A DNA stretch of 64,000 nt from JBBPZA01 sp963797015 (GTDB taxonomy: Bacteria; Actinomycetota; Thermoleophilia; Solirubrobacterales; Solirubrobacteraceae): NCBI GenBank assembly GCA_963797015.1, contig CAWCNV010000001.1, positions 930,001 to 994,000 on the forward strand, given 5' to 3'. This document shows, in pieces, positions 50,669-59,865 of the stretch (position 1 is its first letter; the number at the start of each line of letters is the position of its first letter). The position numbers and the translations under genes were made by a program. The notes below the pieces were generated by a model. It was not told the DNA's origin, did not search any database, and saw nothing but the letters and a program-made list of their open reading frames with translations.

Positions 50669-51307
50669 GGAGCGCGCGATCTCGAGCAGGAACGGGTTCG
50701 TCTTGCGCTCGCGCCCGAGCGTGGTGACGCCCATGTGCCCCGGGTAGACGGTCGTCTCGTCGTCGAAGCGGTCCAGCAGCATGGCGAGCGAGCGCAGCAG
50801 CGTGGGGCCGTCGGCGCCGGGCAGGTCGGTGCGCCCGACCGAGCCCTGGAAGAGCACGTCGCCCGAGAACAGCGCGCGCTCGCCGGCCACCGAATAGGTC
50901 ACGTGACCCGGGCTGTGGCCGGGAGTGAACAGGACCTCGATCTCGAGCCCGCCGAGCTCCAGGCGCTCGCCGCCCTTGACCGTGTGGTCGGCGTCGTAGC
51001 TCTCGAACGGGCCGAAGCCGGGCCACGGCACGAAGCTCATGATGTCGGCCAGCACCGGCACCTCGATCTCCGGGCACCACACCTCGGCCCCGGTCGCGCG
51101 CGCGACCGGGGCGACAGCGCCGACGTGGTCGAAGTGCGTGTGGGTGAGCAGGATCGCCGCGACCTCGACGCCCAGCGCATCGATGGCCGCCAGCAGGCGA
51201 TCGGGCTCGTCGCCGGGATCGACGACGATCGCCTCGGTCGCTCCGTCGCGCCGCGCGATGAAGCAGTTCTCCGCTACGGGGCCGACGGTGAAGGTGCGGA
51301 CGTCCAT
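50666..51307 (-). CDS. Metallo-beta-lactamase-fold hydrolase (glyoxalase II-like)
   Basis: The 213-residue protein has the metal-site motif THTHFDHVGAV, the later ligands in FTPGHSPGHVTY and GDVLFQGSVGRTDLPG, and the final His in YPGHMGVTTLG. These are the features of small MBL-fold hydrolases near glyoxalase II, though the thioester substrate is only a guess. The start at 51,305-51,307 overlaps the upstream gene's stop (ATGA). The long in-frame extension is a shadow. Confidence 0.9.
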   Translation of the reverse strand: MDVRTFTVGPVAENCFIARRDGATEAIVVDPGDEPDRLLAAIDALGVEVAAILLTHTHFDHVGAVAPVARATGAEVWCPEIEVPVLADIMSFVPWPGFGPFESYDADHTVKGGERLELGGLEIEVLFTPGHSPGHVTYSVAGERALFSGDVLFQGSVGRTDLPGADGPTLLRSLAMLLDRFDDETTVYPGHMGVTTLGRERKTNPFLLEIARS

Positions 51308-51696
51308 CAGCCCTCGCCCTTCGGCTTCGCCTTCTCGCGCAGCTTCCTGGCTTGGCGCCGGCGATACATGAACAGATCGGTGTAGTAGCCCATCGGGATG
51401 TAGATGATCAGCGCGAAGCCGGCCAGCGCGATCGCCTGGCCCGGATTGGTCTTGAAGACCAGCAGCAGCGCGACCAGCAGCAGGCCGGTGGCGATGGCCG
51501 CGCGGTTCGCCGCCGAGCGCCACGTCGGCGGCTGGTCAATGCGCGCGAGGCGGCGATCGCGCGCCGACTCCTTGGAGCCGGGCTTCGCCCCCCGCTCGCT
51601 CCCGGTCGGCTTGCGCCCGGTGCGCCCGCGCGCCTCGATCGTCCCCACCGGGGTGCCACGGTGCTTGGTCCGGCGCTTGCGCTTCGTCGGGGCCAC
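51307..51696 (-). CDS. Small membrane protein with basic head
   Basis: The 129-residue protein has a strongly basic N-terminal half (KRKRRTKHRGTPVGTIEARGRT), then two membrane helices (AAIATGLLLVALLLVF and AIALAGFALIIYIPMGYY) and a basic tail. I do not recognise a named family, though this kind of protein is common in actinobacteria. It is translationally coupled to the metallo-hydrolase (ATGA). Confidence 0.72.
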   Translation of the reverse strand: MAPTKRKRRTKHRGTPVGTIEARGRTGRKPTGSERGAKPGSKESARDRRLARIDQPPTWRSAANRAAIATGLLLVALLLVFKTNPGQAIALAGFALIIYIPMGYYTDLFMYRRRQARKLREKAKPKGEG

Positions 51697-51745
51697 GTCG
51701 CCGACAAGACTAGATGACTGATTCTGACCGGCGGGACGCGCACGG

Positions 51746-54046
51746 TCACGCGGCCGCGCGCCGCCTTCGTCCGCTGAGGCCCGCGACCAGCAGCCACGCG
51801 CAGCCGGCCGCGAAGGCCAGGTAGCCCCAGGTGATGTGCGGCGGGCGGTAGTCGAACGTGACGTGGTGCGAGCCGGCCCCGACGTTGACCGTCTGGAACA
51901 GGTCGTCGGCCTTGCCGATCGGGACCGCGTCGCCGTCGACGCGCGCGCGCCAGCCGCGGATCGCCGTCTCGCGGCGCACGAGCGTGGCCGGGCCCGGGCA
52001 CATGACGCGCACCGACCGCCGGCCGTCGGGCCTCACCAGGCAGCGCGGATTGCTCGCCGTGAAGTAGGGCGAGGCCCCGGAGAGGCGGTAGATCAGCGTG
52101 CTCGGGCTGCGGAAGGCCGGAGTGAAGAACGGGTTCGGCGGCAGCGGCTGATCGACGGGCGTGAGCACGTAGCGCACGCCCGCCGCGCGGTAGCCGTCCA
52201 GGTTGCGGATCAGCTCCTGCTGCGGGGATCGGGCGAACGGCGGCCGGTTGCCGCCGTAATTGCCCACCAGATGCGTCGGGACCACCACGGCATCGAGGCG
52301 CCGGTGCACGTAGGGCGGGAAGCCCTTGGGCAGCGGGATGTCGTTGACGTTCAGCGACGCGACGCCGAAGTAGGTGCCGTAGTTGGGTTGGAGCGGGCCG
52401 AGCGTGAAGAAGCGCGAGCTGCCCAGGTTGCGCTGGAGGAAGGAGACGGGGGCCATGTCGAGCTTCACGCTGCGCGGCGCGGCGAACTCCGGGACCGCGA
52501 ACAGCACGAGCGCCTCGCCGGTGACGAGCAGCGCGGCCAGCCACATGCGGGTCCGTGAGTCGCGGATGAGCGCGAACGCCACTCCGGCGAGCACGATCCC
52601 GACCCCGAAGGCGACAGCGACCTCGTAGTAGCGCTGGTGGGCGTAAGCGCTCCCGAGCTGGTCGGCGAGCGACCGCGCGCCGATCGCCGCGACCGCGACG
52701 AGCAGAAACGACGCTGCGGCGGCCCAGATCACGCGCCGGCGGGGCGCGCGCGCCAGGTCGTCGAGCCCGAGCGCCGCCAGCATGACGACGGCCAGCTCGA
52801 GCGTCGCGAAGCCGTAGCGGCTGAACGTCACCTGTGACATGCCGGGCAGCAGGCCCAGCGCCTCGCCCACGAAGCTCGGACCGTAGATCCGGGCGGTGGC
52901 GAGGACGATCCACCCGGCGAGCACGAGCCGCAGCCCGCGCCGCCCCTTCGACAGGAGCCCGAGCACGGCGAACAGCAGCAGCGAGGTCGTGATGTACCCG
53001 CCTCCGCCCCCCCACAGGGTGGTGAGGATCCCCTTGGGGTCCGAGAAGCCCGATATGGGCCCGTAGACGTAGGGAAGCAGCAGCTGGGAAAGGCCCTCGG
53101 CCGGGAGGTGGACCGAGTCGTAGAAGTCGTTGGCGTGCTTGCCGACGAAGCCGTCGTGGACGTAGCCCAGCGAGACGATCAGGAACGGCGTCGCGAGCAG
53201 CGCAGCCACCGCCGCGCCGGCCGCGGCCTTGGCCCCGAACGACAGCAGGCGGCCCCGGTCGCGGCCGAGGCAGGTCGCCCGCCAGCCCGCCCAGACGACG
53301 GCCAGCAGCGCGTCGATGTACGCGACCTCGGGGAAGCCCGCGTAGAGCGACAGCGCGCCGGCGACCGCGATCAGCCACCACCCACCCCGGCGGCCGGCGG
53401 CGCTGGCCGAGTAGGCGTACTCGATGCCGAGCAGGAGCAGCGGCAGGAACGCGACGGGGTTGAACGCCGCGTGCGCGAACCAGGCGAACGTGCCGTTGAG
53501 CGCGAAGGCGATCCCGCCCACCGCGCTGGCCCACACGGCGACTGAGAGCCGGCGCAGCAGCAGGAAGGTCGAGATGCCGGCGAGGATCTCCAGCAGCATG
53601 CGCTCGTACAGCTGACCGTTGGACAGCAGCGTGAGCAGCGTCGGCGGGAACAGCGCCGCAGACTGCATCTCGCCCGCGAGCGGAGTGCCGGTCGCCTCGT
53701 ACGGGTTCCACCAGGGCAGGCGCAGATGGACCCAGTCGATCGCCGCGCGGTGGCCCAGCGCCTGCGACGTGAAGCCGTTGTTGGGGTCCATCGTCGGCTG
53801 GCCGGGAATCAGGCCATCCGTCGTCGAGACGACCAGCCCGCTGCGCGATCCGAGCGGGTTGGGGTCGAAGAACCCCAGCAGGTGGGGCAGGTGGGCCAGC
53901 ACCACCATCGCGGCGATCGAGATCATGGCCCAGCCCTCCGGCGAGATCCGCCGTCGCAGCGCCGTCAGGCGCGCGGCGAAGGGCTCCCTTCCAGGTCGGC
54001 GGTGCTTCGACGGCGCGACCGCCGGTTCGTGCTGCTCGATGCTCAA
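51746..54046 (-). CDS. YfhO-family polytopic membrane protein (GT-C-like)
   Basis: The 766-residue protein has roughly 13 hydrophobic helices, an acidic first extracytoplasmic loop and a large C-terminal soluble region (about residues 520-730) that ends in one more helix. YfhO-like proteins are distant relatives of lipid-dependent glycosyltransferases and can take part in teichoic acid or membrane lipid glycosylation. The first ~40 residues are cytoplasmic and charged. It stands as its own unit. The substrate cannot be told. Confidence 0.8.
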   Translation of the reverse strand: MSIEQHEPAVAPSKHRRPGREPFAARLTALRRRISPEGWAMISIAAMVVLAHLPHLLGFFDPNPLGSRSGLVVSTTDGLIPGQPTMDPNNGFTSQALGHRAAIDWVHLRLPWWNPYEATGTPLAGEMQSAALFPPTLLTLLSNGQLYERMLLEILAGISTFLLLRRLSVAVWASAVGGIAFALNGTFAWFAHAAFNPVAFLPLLLLGIEYAYSASAAGRRGGWWLIAVAGALSLYAGFPEVAYIDALLAVVWAGWRATCLGRDRGRLLSFGAKAAAGAAVAALLATPFLIVSLGYVHDGFVGKHANDFYDSVHLPAEGLSQLLLPYVYGPISGFSDPKGILTTLWGGGGGYITTSLLLFAVLGLLSKGRRGLRLVLAGWIVLATARIYGPSFVGEALGLLPGMSQVTFSRYGFATLELAVVMLAALGLDDLARAPRRRVIWAAAASFLLVAVAAIGARSLADQLGSAYAHQRYYEVAVAFGVGIVLAGVAFALIRDSRTRMWLAALLVTGEALVLFAVPEFAAPRSVKLDMAPVSFLQRNLGSSRFFTLGPLQPNYGTYFGVASLNVNDIPLPKGFPPYVHRRLDAVVVPTHLVGNYGGNRPPFARSPQQELIRNLDGYRAAGVRYVLTPVDQPLPPNPFFTPAFRSPSTLIYRLSGASPYFTASNPRCLVRPDGRRSVRVMCPGPATLVRRETAIRGWRARVDGDAVPIGKADDLFQTVNVGAGSHHVTFDYRPPHITWGYLAFAAGCAWLLVAGLSGRRRRAAA

Positions 54047-54117
54047 GTCTCTCCGTAGACGGGGCGGGCCAATCTACCGCCCCGTCGCCGCCGCCCGCGC
54101 CGCGGCGGGGCCCTCCG

Positions 54118-56319
54118 TCAGCGGAAGCGCGGGCGGGCGCTCACGCGCACCCTCCCGATCCACGGGTCGACCGTCTCCGCGGTCGTCACCGCGGCCCACG
54201 CGCGCGTCCGCCCCAGCGCGGCCAGGCGCCTCACGGCCTTCGGCGCCGGGACGAGCTCGACCTCGGCGGTCGCGCTGCCGGCGACGTCGTCGAACTCGCC
54301 GGACGCGACCGTGAGCCGGCGGCCCGGGACGGTCAGCGCCACCCTCCCGTCGTGGCAGGCGACGAAGGCGGCCGGGCAGCGGACCGTCGCCGTCAGCGTG
54401 CCGCGCCTGAGCCTCAGCTTGTCGCCGACCAGCCTGGCGTGCGGGGCGGGCAGCGCCGCGAAGTCGGCAGCGAGCCTGTAGCCCTTGGGTAGCAACTTGG
54501 GAGCCGACGCTCCGACGACCCCGCCCGCCGTGCCGGGTCGCTCGAGGACCGGCAGCCGGAGCCGCAGCCTCGAGACGGTGACCGGCTGCTGGTCGTCGGA
54601 AGGACGCCCGTAGTTAGCGAGCGCCGTTCCGTCGGCGTCCGCGGCGACCAGCTCGAGCTTCGGCACGTGGCCGGCGGCGAACGTCCAGCCGTTTGGGTGG
54701 AGCTGGAATACCTGCCGCGCCGGACCACCCGTGGCCGGTCGCCAGAGCCCGCGGTCCACCAGCGTCTCGGTGCCGTCGGGGGCGACGTCCAATAGTCGAG
54801 CGGCCACCTGCGAGGTGTCGCCGGGAAGCGTGAAGTCGGCGATCACCGTCGGCGCGCCGAGCAGCGTGTACCCGCCTGCGGGCGCGGGATCGAGCTTGTA
54901 GACCGCCGCACCCGCGGGGTCGGTCGCCGGCACCGTGGCGCACGCCGCGGTGGAGACCGGGTTGAACGCACCGCCGGTGGTGGAGCCGGGGGCGATCGTC
55001 TTGGACGCGGGATCGGAGAAGCGGACCTCGCCGGGCGCGATGGTCGCCCAGCTGCGCGCGCGGTACGGGCCGCCCGAGGCGGCAGTGGCCGGGCACGTCT
55101 CGGTGTACGCCTCCACCCCCTGACGAGGCCGTGGCCCCGCGCCCTTCACGTAGTGGTCCAGCCAGGCGAAGACGCGCCGCTGCAGGGCGCCGACCACATC
55201 GCTCTTGTTCTGGCCGCGGGGGTGGCCGAAGTCGCCGAAGAACAGCGCCAGATCGGCGCCGGCGTACTGGGTCTTGGTCCGGTTGTAGTAGCGGATCGTC
55301 TCGTCCACCGGGAAGAGGTCGTCGGTGAAGCCGCTCGACATCAGCATCGGGGCGGGCGCGACCGAGTGATCGATGTAGTAGGAGGAGTGGTGCACGGACA
55401 TCTCGCGGATGATCGCCTGGACGTCGGCGCCGTAGGGCTCACCGGCGTCGATCTTCGCCCTCCAGCCCACCAGGTCCGCGCTCGGGTCGCTGCCCGCAGG
55501 CGCGTAGAACCCCGGCGCGCCGAGACCGACGACGTAGAGACCGGTGACGTAGGACTGCTTCTCGACTCCGGGCCGGCCCCGGTAGGGAGCATCGGCGACG
55601 TAGTCGAGCGTGCTGCCGTTCGGCGCCAGCGAGTAGGAGAGGTCGGTCCAGGGGACGTTGGGGGCCGCTGCGGCGATGCGCATGCGCTTACCGTCCGGGC
55701 TCCGCCACGGGACGATCGTGTCGTCGGGCAGCAGCTTGCGATTCTTGAGCGCGCCCAGCGCCATCGATAGGCCGCCGCCGTATGAGCCGCCGACCGCACC
55801 GATCCTCCGCGGGCTGATCAGGCCGGCGTCGGCGAGCTGCCCGGCGAACTCCTGCGCGTCGCGGACCTCGTAGCGACTGTCGATCAGGCGCACGTAGCCC
55901 TTGGCGCAGGCGCCCGCGGCGGCGGCGCGCGAGGCGGCCGAGCCGCACGACTCCTTGAAGCCGCGATCGCTCATCGAGAAGGCGGCGTACCCGCGGTCGA
56001 GCCAGGGCTGCATGTCGGAGAGCCCGAGCTTCCCGCCGCCGTAGCCGTGGAAGAGCATGACCAGCGGATAGGAGCCGTCCGCGCCTGCGGACGGCGCGGG
56101 TGGGAAGGCGACGTTGACGTCGATCGGCGTCCCGTCCCACGCCGGTGCGGTGCTGCGTGGCGCGGTCGAGCCGCAGAAGCGCACGCCGTCCGCTCTGACG
56201 GTGCAGGGGACTCCCAGCGCGCTGGTGATCGAGGCCCGCGCGGCCTGTGGCGCCGCCAGACCGGCGACCAGCACCGCCAGCGCCCACCATGCCCTGCCCA
56301 GCCGGATGCACCCGCGCAT
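54118..56319 (-). CDS. Secreted CocE/NonD-type alpha/beta hydrolase
   Basis: The 733-residue protein has a Sec signal (AWWALAVLVAGLAAPQAARA). Its alpha/beta hydrolase core has the nucleophile elbow GAVGGSYGGGLSM, a candidate acid Asp in SSGFTDDLFPVDE, and His in FFGDFGHPRGQ. A beta-rich C-terminal domain resembles the X-Pro dipeptidyl-peptidase/cocaine-esterase jelly roll. Substrate is unknown, and peptidase or esterase activity on extracellular polymers fits. Length and domain order match CocE-like proteins. Confidence 0.85.
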   Translation of the reverse strand: MRGCIRLGRAWWALAVLVAGLAAPQAARASITSALGVPCTVRADGVRFCGSTAPRSTAPAWDGTPIDVNVAFPPAPSAGADGSYPLVMLFHGYGGGKLGLSDMQPWLDRGYAAFSMSDRGFKESCGSAASRAAAAGACAKGYVRLIDSRYEVRDAQEFAGQLADAGLISPRRIGAVGGSYGGGLSMALGALKNRKLLPDDTIVPWRSPDGKRMRIAAAAPNVPWTDLSYSLAPNGSTLDYVADAPYRGRPGVEKQSYVTGLYVVGLGAPGFYAPAGSDPSADLVGWRAKIDAGEPYGADVQAIIREMSVHHSSYYIDHSVAPAPMLMSSGFTDDLFPVDETIRYYNRTKTQYAGADLALFFGDFGHPRGQNKSDVVGALQRRVFAWLDHYVKGAGPRPRQGVEAYTETCPATAASGGPYRARSWATIAPGEVRFSDPASKTIAPGSTTGGAFNPVSTAACATVPATDPAGAAVYKLDPAPAGGYTLLGAPTVIADFTLPGDTSQVAARLLDVAPDGTETLVDRGLWRPATGGPARQVFQLHPNGWTFAAGHVPKLELVAADADGTALANYGRPSDDQQPVTVSRLRLRLPVLERPGTAGGVVGASAPKLLPKGYRLAADFAALPAPHARLVGDKLRLRRGTLTATVRCPAAFVACHDGRVALTVPGRRLTVASGEFDDVAGSATAEVELVPAPKAVRRLAALGRTRAWAAVTTAETVDPWIGRVRVSARPRFR

Positions 56320-56428
56320 GCCCTCTCCTCTCCGATCGGCGACGCTTCGGCGATGTCGAGCTTACCCGCCGGCGGCCCGGGCGACGCCGGAGTCGCTCAC
56401 AGCGCTCCGGCGACCCCTCGGGCTGCGG

Positions 56429-56584
56429 TCAGGCCTCGGCGTTGAGGTCGAGGCGCGGGCTCGGGCAGCGTGCCTCGAAGCACGGGACCGGCTGGGCCTG
56501 CGGCCCGTTGTGGAAATGGACGTGACGGCCGTCGTCGCGCGATGGCCGGATGGCGGCGAGCGCCGCCCGAATGCGTAGAGCCAT
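56429..56584 (-). CDS. 51-residue His/Cys-rich small protein
   Basis: The ATG at 56,582-56,584 has GGAGG 8 bases upstream, a good Shine-Dalgarno. The product has the dense motif HVHFHNGPQAQPVPC, then a second Cys in FEARCPSPRLD, suggesting a metal or nucleic-acid binding site built from two His pairs and two Cys. I do not recognise a named family. Upstream in-frame sequence is not convincing. It lies in the gap before the glucoamylase gene, on the opposite strand. Confidence 0.65.
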   Translation of the reverse strand: MALRIRAALAAIRPSRDDGRHVHFHNGPQAQPVPCFEARCPSPRLDLNAEA

Positions 56585-56723
56585 ACGGCGTCCTCCGCGA
56601 GTATTGGGGGTGATGAGGCAACTGCGGACGGGCCTGGGTGCTCGCCATCGAGCCCGCCTCCGAGAGGCTGTCCTACACCGCCCGGGCAAGCGAGATAGTA
56701 ACAAGCTTGTGACACCGGTCGAA

Positions 56724-56738
56724 TGTGACCTGGTCACA
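56724..56738. promoter_or_regulatory. 15-bp operator-like palindrome upstream of the GH15 gene
   Basis: TGTGACC-T-GGTCACA is a perfect 7+1+7 dyad, 21 bp before the GH15 start. The half-sites TGTGA and TCACA resemble the CRP/GlxR half-sites, but the spacer is 5 rather than the usual 6 bases, so this is only a resemblance. A 10-bp palindrome ACAAGCTTGT also occurs at 56,701-56,710. Confidence 0.5.
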
Positions 56739-56759
56739 CTGCCAGGAGATGATCAGCCT

Positions 56760-58639
56760 ATGTCAGACGCAAGCGCTGCGCAGGTGAAGTCCGAGAGCGC
56801 CGCCGCCGGCGGCTCGCTCCCGATCGGGGACTACGGCCTGTTGTCGGACTGCAGCTCCGCCGCCCTGGTCAGCCGCGGGGGGTCGATCGACTGGCTGTGC
56901 CTACCGCGCTTCGACAGCCCGAGCGTGTTCGCGCGGCTGCTCGACGCCGAGGCCGGGCACTGGTCCATCGCTCCGGCCGGCGAGGCGACCGTCGAGCGGC
57001 GCTACCTGCCCGGGACGCTGGTGATCGAGACCACGTTCACGACCGAGAGCGGCCGCGTTCGCCTCACCGACGCGCTGGCCTTCGCGGAGGGCCAGCGCGA
57101 CCACGACCTCGGCCACGACGCGCCGCACGAGCTGCTGCGCCTGGTCGAGGGCGTCGAGGGCGAGGTCGAGATGGCGATGAAGCTCGCGCCGCGCGCCGAG
57201 TACGGGCTCGTGCGCCCGCTGTTCCGCGCCGAGGGCGACGGCGGCCGCACCTTCGGGGGCCCGAACCGGATCGCCGTCCGCGCGGGCGCGCCGATCGATG
57301 GTCGACCAGGCGACCATGGCGAACGCGCTTCACGGTGAGCGCGGGCGAGCGCGTCGGATTCTCGATGCGCTGGGCGCCGGTCGAGGGTGCGCAGCCCGAG
57401 CCCACCGAGCCCGAGGGCGTCGCAGACCGCATCGGGGACACGGTCGAGGGCTGGCGCTCGTGGGAGGCCGAGCACGACGTCTACGACGGCCCGCACCACG
57501 AGCTCGTGCGGCTCTCCTCGCGCGTGCTCAAGGGGCTGAGCTACCGGCCGACGGGCGCGATCGTCGCCGCGCCGACCACCTCGCTGCCCGAGACGGTCGG
57601 CGGCGAGCGCAACTGGGACTACCGCTACACATGGATCCGCGACGCCTCGCTGACCATGGAGGCGCTCTACATCGGCACGTGCTCGGACGAGGCCGAGGAC
57701 TTCGTCTCGTTCATGACCTCGAGCGCGGGCGGGATGGCCGACCGGTCGCTGCAGATCATGTACGGCATCGGCGGCGAGCACGACCTCTCCGAGCGCGAGC
57801 TGCCCCATCTTCGCGGCTGGCGCGACTCGGCTCCGGTGCGCGTAGGGAACGGCGCCTGGAGCCAGGTCCAGCTCGACGTCTACGGCGAGCTGCTCAACGC
57901 GCTGTGGCTGTACCGCGAGCAGCTCGGCGAGCTCCACCCGGAGATCCAGCGCTTCATCGCCGACCTCGCCGACGCCGCCGCGCGACGCTGGGAGGAGCGC
58001 GACTCGGGCATGTGGGAGATGCGCGGCGAGCCCCTGCACCACCTCTCGAGCAAGGTCCTGTGCTGGACGGCGCTCGACCGCGCGGTCAAGCTCGCCGACC
58101 GGCTGGGCGACCAGGGCAAGCACGACGAGTGGGCCGCCGCGCGCGACGAGATCCGCGCCGCGATCCTCGAGCGCGGCTGGAGCGAGAAGCGCCGGGCGTA
58201 CGCGCAGGCGTTCGACTCCGACGAGCTCGACGGCGCGGCGCTGCTCATGCCGCTGGTCGGCTTCCTGCCGGCCGACGACGAGCGCATGCGCTCCACGATC
58301 GACGCCATCGCGGGCGACCTGACCGAGGACGGGCTGGTGCTGCGCTACCGCAACGAGGAGGGTGTGAACGCCGACGGCCTCAGTGGCGAGGAGGGCACGT
58401 TCACGATCTGCTCGTTCTGGCTCGTGAGCTGCCTCGCGCTCGCCGGCGAGGTCGACCGTGCGCAGGAGCTCTTCGACCAGCTCGCGGGCTACGCCAACGA
58501 TCTCGGCCTGCTCGCCGAGGAGATCGACACCGCCAACGGCGAGCAGCTCGGCAACTTCCCCCAGGCCTTCAGCCACATCGGGCTGATCATTAGCGCCTGG
58601 CAGATCGATCAGGCCCGCGAGCGGGAGGAGAAGTCGTGA
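56760..58639 (+). CDS. GH15 glucoamylase-like glycoside hydrolase (frameshifted)
   Basis: Family 15 enzymes are inverting exo-glucosidases and trehalases of (alpha/alpha)6 fold. The N-terminal part (SLPIGDYGLLSDCSSAALVS, SIDWLCLPRFDSPSVFARLL) is in one frame. The catalytic part (GERNWDYRYTWIRDASLTME, WLVSCLALAGEVDRAQ, then GNFPQAFSHIGLI) is in another. They meet near 57,300 and together give about 626 residues, the usual length for this bacterial subfamily. ATG at 56,760-56,762 has GGAG upstream. Net repair needs a -1 or +2 change. The catalytic Glu are expected in the DGLSGEEGTF region. Substrate is unproven. Confidence 0.88.
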
Positions 58640-58661
58640 GGGCGCCCGGCAGTCATAAGCC

Positions 58662-59807
58662 TCAGCCCACCCGCGGCTTCGAGGGCACGCTGGGCGGGCA
58701 GCCCGCGCGGTACTCCGGCAGCCGCGCGCGCGGGCCGCGGATGTCTCCGCGCCCGTTGCGCTGGAAGCGGTTGCCGCAGATGCGCCCCTGAGGGTTGCGG
58801 CGCATCGCGATGCCGTACTGGCCGTTGTCGCGCAGCACGTTGCCGTAGGCGCGGTTCTCGATGCCGTCCCGCTTGCCGTCGCCTCCGAAGCGGATCCCCG
58901 AGCCACGGTTCCCGTACGAGACGTTGAAGCGGAACGTGTTGCGGTTGCCGCGCGCGTCGAAGCCGCCGGACTCCTTGTCGCGCTGGCCGGTGCAGCGGTT
59001 GCCCTCGACGAGGTTGCGGCTCGAGTTCTCCTTGATGTCGACGCACTCGTTGCCCTTGGTCACGAAGCTGTTGTCGTGGATCCAGTTGCGGTCCGAGCGG
59101 TCCGCCGCGGCATCCGGGGCTCCGTTCTGGCCCTGCTGCTCGGGCGCGGTGCCGATGTAGACGCCCTCCCCGTTCTTGCCGCCCTCCTTGAAGCGAAAGT
59201 CGTAGACGCCGCAGGTCCTGAAGGTCGAGTCGGCCACCTCGCTGCGCTGCGCGAAGTACCGCAGGCGCACGCACTCGCCGCCGGCGTTGCGGAACGTCAT
59301 CCCGAGCAGCCGCAGGCCCCGAACGCCGTCCCGCGGAGCCGTCCCGATGGCGTACACGAGCTTGTCGGCGTAGCCCGCGGCGCTCGATGGATCGCCGTAC
59401 AGCCCGTCGAGCGTGAAGCCGGAGAGCGTGATGTAGTCATGGTTGATCTCGACGAGCCTCCCCGTGCCGGGCACTCCACGCACGACGGCGTCGCGCGGGC
59501 CGCAGATCGAGATCGGCGCTTGGGGCGTGCCACTTCGCACGGTCTTGAACGGCTCCCGGTACTCGCCCGCCGCGAGCGTGATCGCGGTCCCGGGCTGGGC
59601 CCGGGCGAGCGCCGCGCCGATGGTGCGAAGCGGCCTCTCCCTCGTGCCCGCGTCCCCGTCGCTGCCGGTGGGCGCGACGAAGAGGCCCGCGCCACCGCAG
59701 GCGGCGGGCGCGGCCGGCACCTGCGCCGCGGCGGCGGCCCAGGCGACGGCCAAGGCGGCCAGGCCGAGCGCGGCGGTCCTCGTGATCGCGGTCATCGTCC
59801 TCGTCAC
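58662..59807 (-). CDS. Secreted right-handed beta-helix protein
   Basis: The 381-residue protein has a signal peptide (AALGLAALAVAWAAAAA, cleaved near AQVPAAPA). A parallel beta-helix follows with repeated short strands such as NSFVTKGNECVDIKENSSRN and NTFRFNVSYGNRGSGIRFGG. Right-handed beta-helices often bind or cut polysaccharide, but no clear lyase residues can be named. The gene converges with the GH15 gene, and the two products are both candidates for polysaccharide use. Confidence 0.8.
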   Translation of the reverse strand: MTRTMTAITRTAALGLAALAVAWAAAAAQVPAAPAACGGAGLFVAPTGSDGDAGTRERPLRTIGAALARAQPGTAITLAAGEYREPFKTVRSGTPQAPISICGPRDAVVRGVPGTGRLVEINHDYITLSGFTLDGLYGDPSSAAGYADKLVYAIGTAPRDGVRGLRLLGMTFRNAGGECVRLRYFAQRSEVADSTFRTCGVYDFRFKEGGKNGEGVYIGTAPEQQGQNGAPDAAADRSDRNWIHDNSFVTKGNECVDIKENSSRNLVEGNRCTGQRDKESGGFDARGNRNTFRFNVSYGNRGSGIRFGGDGKRDGIENRAYGNVLRDNGQYGIAMRRNPQGRICGNRFQRNGRGDIRGPRARLPEYRAGCPPSVPSKPRVG

Positions 59808-59865
59808 AACAGGCGGCGAGGATCACCGTTGCGGCGATCCGCGCGTTTGACCTCGCCAATCCATC

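Noticed and set aside
56362..56715. Longer minus-strand frames upstream of the GH15 gene.
   Set aside because: They show no signal or motif. Only the 51-residue frame with a Shine-Dalgarno sequence is supported.
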